Positions 60,102 to 64,000 of a DNA stretch of 64,000 bases are shown piece by piece (the stretch's first letter is position 1; each line of letters opens with the position of its first letter). Both the position numbers and the translations under genes were made by a program. The notes beneath the pieces were generated by a model. It was given only the letters and a program-made list of their open reading frames with translations. It was not told the DNA's origin and searched no databases. This stretch comes from Sistotremastrum niveocremeum HHB9708 (Eukaryota; Basidiomycota; Agaricomycetes; Sistotremastrales; Sistotremastraceae): contig KV419399.1 of the NCBI GenBank assembly GCA_001630475.1, positions 580,552 to 644,551 of the forward strand, in the 5' to 3' direction.

Positions 60102-60516
60102 ACGCACCACACTCTTCAATTCTACTACGACCCAGCCTGTATTCGCTTAATAGAGGACAGTTGCTCTGACCAAGTGTAGAAAGACAAGGATGTTTGGAGT
60201 CTTTGGACTGAAAAGGACAAAATGAGATCATTCTAAACCAATATGAAGATAGCATAGTGACTCAACTCGAGGATCCTGACCAGAAACATTGGTGTATGTC
60301 TTACCGAGCTTTCGAAAGTCTGCAGTTTCTCGGAGACTAACACCTCTAGATAAATGAATTAAATATTAACATTTTAGCCGAGATACAAATAGACGCAAAT
60401 AATTTCGATATTACACTTTTTATAATCTCTGAAGGAAATGGCGTTGTACAGGTTGGTCCGGCTGTATCGTCCCACTCGATCATCGATATCGTGCTCTACC
60501 ATCAGGCCCTGTGTAA
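60102..60516. other. Intergenic between the two F-box genes
   Basis: About 415 bp with 3' UTR-like AT-rich sequence at 60350-60430 and the promoter of gene 2. No other feature was seen. Confidence 0.5.
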
Positions 60517-62473
60517 ATGGACACCTACGACAAGCAGTCTGTGAAGAAAGCCCTGGTTGCTCTGTCTCGTGAACTTCGGGCTGTGATCCAAGATATGTAC
60601 GAACTTGAATGCCCTAGGACCGCGAGCATGCTAGCACTATATGATTCTGACCTTTGCACAGAGACCATATTGTCGTCGATGTTGAGAGCTCTGAAACCAT
60701 TCGCGATAGGGGACAGTTGACGAGTCAAGACTCCAGTGAGTATGGCGTGAAACATCTTGATGGTTGGATACTCACTCTACTTCGTGTCAGCGGACGCACA
60801 AGAGAGCCTACGGCAGCTTTCTTCTCGCGTTATGGACCACCAATTCAAAGCCACTAGGTCATTCATGAGCACCCTCAGTTCCTTCTCCGAGCAATCCAAC
60901 CGCCATGCTCGCATTTTCTCTCTTCCAGAGGAAGTGCTCTCCGAAATACTTACAAGATATATGGAACTTGAGATGAGAGTTGACCACGAATCGGGCAGGC
61001 GAGTTGTGCTTCCTTATTCATGGGCGAATATCATGACAGTGTATGTCCTCCGCGAACGATCGAGTTTGACGTTGGCGAGCTGATCCCCTTCGTAGTTGCA
61101 GGAATTGGAATCGTATCATCTACTGTACTCCAGCTGTCTGGAGCTTCATCGACCTGTCGTGGCCACGAGCATGTGTCCAAAAGCATGTATCACTCGCTAA
61201 AGATGCACCGTATCACATATTCTGGGACGTCGACGTGGAAAGCAAGATGCCGAAAATTGAACTCTTGACGAAGGATAGGAAACCTATCAGAGAACTGAGG
61301 GTTAGGGATATGTCATGGGAAGCACTCGATCAAGCCCAGTCATATTTCTTCAAATTTTGGGATAGCTGGGTTCCGAGGACGGCAGCCTATCTCAAGCAGC
61401 TTCATATCATACTGCCGCCCAACTACAATGTCGGACCAGACACCTGCCTTGACCTACCCGATATGACGAACCTCCAACACCTTCGGCTTGTCAATTGCTA
61501 TACTAAATCAACCGTCTCATCCTCTCTTCTGACGATCGACTGCATGGCCACGACCGGAGACTCCACCTCTGAAAATATCTCGCGCATCTTATCGGGATGC
61601 CCTCTGCTGACCTCTGTCATACTTCACATGAAGAGATTCGTCCCGGATGGAGGAGATGACTCACCATCCGAAGATGTCATCCCACCCTCCTCTTTCGTCA
61701 GCAATCCGGTCATTCTGTCCCATCTCAGAGAACTTCAATTACACTCGTTTTCTCTTACGGAGGTCCAATTCTTACTGGAAAACATCGTGATTGCGACACT
61801 GCCTTCGTTCTCAACGTCTATCATAGTGTCTCGACATTCGACATCCTCGTTCTACATCCCAGAGTCCTTCAAGCATTTTGCCCGTTGTGCGAAACACGTG
61901 GCCGTAAAAGGAAAATCCTTGCGGTATTCAAAGGGCAGCGAGTACACGCATGAATTCTTTTTCAACCAGTCATCCCACGAATACGGCCCAGAATCTACAT
62001 CCGGCTTTGCATCCGTCGCCCATTATTTCAAGTCAGTGGAAAGCTTGACTATCGATCTCTATAAGCCAGTTGACAATGCGATGTGGGTGAACGCATTGTC
62101 TTCCTTCCATCATCTGAAGGAGCTGGTGATCTCTGGACTTCAGCGGGATCTCTTCGAGATTCTCAAGGCGCTTGCTGATACCAAACCGCTCCTTTGCCCC
62201 AATTTACGCGTTTTGGCGTTATTGAATCATGCAGGGATATATATAGCGGCGCACCAATCGATCTTCGGTGTTAACAATAATCGACCCGGAGAAGACGCTG
62301 TCACCACCGCCGAATCACAAAATTTGCTGGAGCTCGCTGCTGATCAGTTGGAGCTGATGTTGACGCGACGCGACGAGTTGGGTATTCGGATTCAGAAGCT
62401 GATTCTCCCCCTGTATAGCTCGTGGGACTCTAGAGACTGGAAATCCCATGTTGACAATGTAGTGATCCAATGA
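60517..62473 (+). CDS. F-box domain protein 2, tandem paralogue of gene 1
   Basis: Four exons (60517-60596, 60662-60735, 60791-61040, 61096-62473) give 593 aa. Exon 1 is MDTYDKQSVKKALVALSREL. The F-box-like segment reads HARIFSLPEEVLSEILTRYM, LPYSWANIMTV, then CRNWNRIIYCTPAVWSFIDL. The long last exon carries LRR-like blocks (LRELQLHSFSLTE, LKELVISGLQRD, NLRVLALLN) and ends LVIQ-like (VDNVVIQ) with a stop at 62471-62473, so it lacks the acidic tail of gene 1. The first three exons match gene 1 closely in length (80 bp exon 1 in both; 77 versus 74 bp exon 2). A role as SCF adaptor is inferred from the family; the substrate is unknown. Confidence 0.86.
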
Positions 62474-62666
62474 TAGCTAACGTTGGGCAATCTATAACTC
62501 AAAGATGTCTTGGACGTACATTGATTCTACAACAAGCAATTGTGGCCTGTCGAGTGTTATGCCTGATGGGATCGAGTAAGAAAAGACCAAGATATGGGGA
62601 ACAAGCATTTTGATTTCGAGATCAAGCAAGAGACTACAATACAACGTTCGAACAAAAGCACTTCAA

Positions 62667-63403
62667 TTAGGAGAAATGTGTGTATTTCTGAGCGAGCTGG
62701 GTAAACTCCGCGGCTTCTGTGAGGTTCTCTCCTGGCTCCAGAACAGATGGATCTGGATCGAAAAGGGCGAATGTGAAGCTTTTCCAGGCGTCGACGTCCA
62801 TGCGCAGGAGACCGATTTCTGCCTGCAGGTCTTCAATCTGTGTCGTTTGTTTCTGAAGATCCAATACAAGGTTGACTCTGAAATGACGAGGGGCGTAAGT
62901 TGTATGCAGAGTATGATACTCGACACGAGGCTTACAGTGGCGTGTTCATATTCCTGAGGGTTTCAATGAGTTGAGAAGATTTGAGGATATGAATATGGTA
63001 TATACCGTAGCAGGATAGCGGCCACGGATGCCGCGTCTGCCTGGCCGCGGATTTGACTGGCTTCTGATGAGGGCAGCATAGACCTGACAACGTCGAGGAG
63101 CAATCTGCCATTCTCCGCTCGTTTGCACTGAGATCTTTTCGAGATGTCTCGGCGGCGCATGAGATGGGCGAGAGTTTTGTTCGCTATGCCATCGGGCATG
63201 ACAGGACGCTCTGATAGCGTAGAATATTGATGGATGAGCACGGCGGATGAAGGTCGAGGATCGGTACGTGATGGATTCAAGTTGGGAGCTGCCCCTCTAC
63301 ATTGTGATGTACCTGTGCGAAGAGTCAGTAGGGGCCTGCGCAATAGGACTTGGGTTAGCTCACCGGTATGGAAGCTAGCAGAGGAGGTCGAGTGCTGATC
63401 CAT
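62667..63403 (-). CDS. Small coiled-coil protein, unknown function
   Basis: A minus-strand gene starting at ATG 63403 (MDQHSTSSASFHT). Four exons join in phase: the second, large exon includes SSAVLIHQYSTLSERPVMPD and IANKTLAHLMRRRDISKRSQ, the third is tiny (NMNTPL), and the last encodes VNLVLDLQKQTTQIEDLQAE, then LLRMDVDAWKSFTFALFDPD, ending HFS and a stop at 62667-62669. Length is about 190 aa. The LVLDLQKQTTQIEDLQAEI segment has heptad spacing of Leu/Ile and is a likely coiled coil. It converges on F-box gene 2. No known family was recognised; the clean splice phases argue that it is a real gene. Confidence 0.6.
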
Positions 63404-64000
63404 GTCCGTAACACAGCAGGTTGACAAAGTTATGGTGATACGACTGGATCAGAGGAGAGAGAGAGAGAGAGAGGAGGAAGCTGCTTGGTTGGGTCGCTGG
63501 GCCAGGAGTGGACATTTGCCATCCAGTCTCGCCCTCCTTATAAAGACCAAAGACATCTTGGTAGCAGTAAGCGGGAGACCCTGCGCTGCCAGTGCTGGTG
63601 ACGGAGTCTTGTCGGATATCGGAATTCGACGTCGCAGAATGGAGATCCTCAACGAAACGCGCGCAAGTGCTGTCGAGAAATTTGTTCCTTGTTTGTTCGG
63701 TCTGTTCTGGCTCTTGGAGCTCGATGCCGAAGAGGCTGCCGGATTAGCGAGTTCCAAAAGTAGCTTATTCGCTTACCATCAGTCAGTCCGGTCCAGTTTC
63801 ACAACCTCGATATCGACGGTCCACCCTATGAATTTGCACTCCGACGCTCTGCCCTGGTCGATCATGCAATTCATAGCTGGTTGGACCGATCGATACTGAT
63901 CGCACGCGTCTCTCCTCGCCCGTCTGTAAATGAAATTGAATGGTCAATGATCGAGCGAACACGATCAACTCTGTCTAGGACACGCGTCCTCTACTATCCA
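63404..64000. other. Right-edge region with a GA microsatellite
   Basis: A (GA)n run lies at about 63455-63473. Open stretches on both strands between 63402 and 63968 overlap and have no recognised motif. A gene could continue beyond the window edge, but nothing supports one from the visible part. Confidence 0.4.

Noticed and set aside
1-64000. tRNA, rRNA and CRISPR arrays
   Set aside because: No B-box-like tRNA cores with matching stems, no rRNA-like segments, and no regular spaced repeats were seen by eye; a covariance-model scan would be decisive.

Overview
The window looks like nuclear DNA of an agaricomycete (mushroom-forming) basidiomycete. Reliable genes are split by many 50-60 bp GT...AG introns, two long F-box genes of the basidiomycete type lie in tandem, there are two HMG-box regulators with proline/serine-rich tails, and the DNA transposons (hAT, MULE, MITEs) are of fungal type. 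All gene models were read by eye from splice signals and reading frame; introns are well supported where two paralogues agree and less certain elsewhere.

Layout. 1-1.25 kb: decayed inverted copy of a divergent gene pair whose better copy sits at 31.1-32.7 kb. 2.4-8.8 kb: a methionine-permease-like LAT-family transporter gene split by a 3,886 bp hAT transposon with a perfect 8 bp target duplication; the transposase looks intact, and the permease also carries a probable +1 frameshift in a C8 run. 9.9-12.4 kb: two convergent housekeeping genes, BUB3 and an endonuclease III-type DNA glycosylase. 13.5-14.6 kb: a large inverted repeat whose arms each fold into a hairpin. 14.6-22.0 kb: almost gene-free DNA leading into HMG-box gene 1 (22.0-24.0 kb), followed by another 7 kb with no convincing gene. 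31.1-32.7 kb: the divergent hypothetical pair. 34.3-34.7 kb: a Ty1/copia Gag fossil. 36.1-36.3 kb: a TA-flanked MITE. 37.3-44.9 kb: three tandem caspase-fold (metacaspase-like) genes. 47.8-48.8 kb: a six-exon C2H2 zinc-finger gene. 51.2-53.0 kb: HMG-box gene 2. 53.9-57.4 kb: a MULE transposase gene with a 282 bp MITE-like element in its coding sequence. 58.0-62.5 kb: two tandem F-box paralogues. 62.7-63.4 kb: a small coiled-coil gene.

The most interesting part is the metacaspase array. All three genes keep the His/Cys dyad and the p10 module, lack an N-terminal prodomain, and have an unusually long acidic linker between p20 and p10, a layout more like plant type II than the usual fungal type I metacaspases. 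The array sits among duplicated, decayed and transposon-derived sequence, so this looks like a fast-evolving accessory region. The housekeeping genes (BUB3, glycosylase) and HMG genes form the conserved framework.
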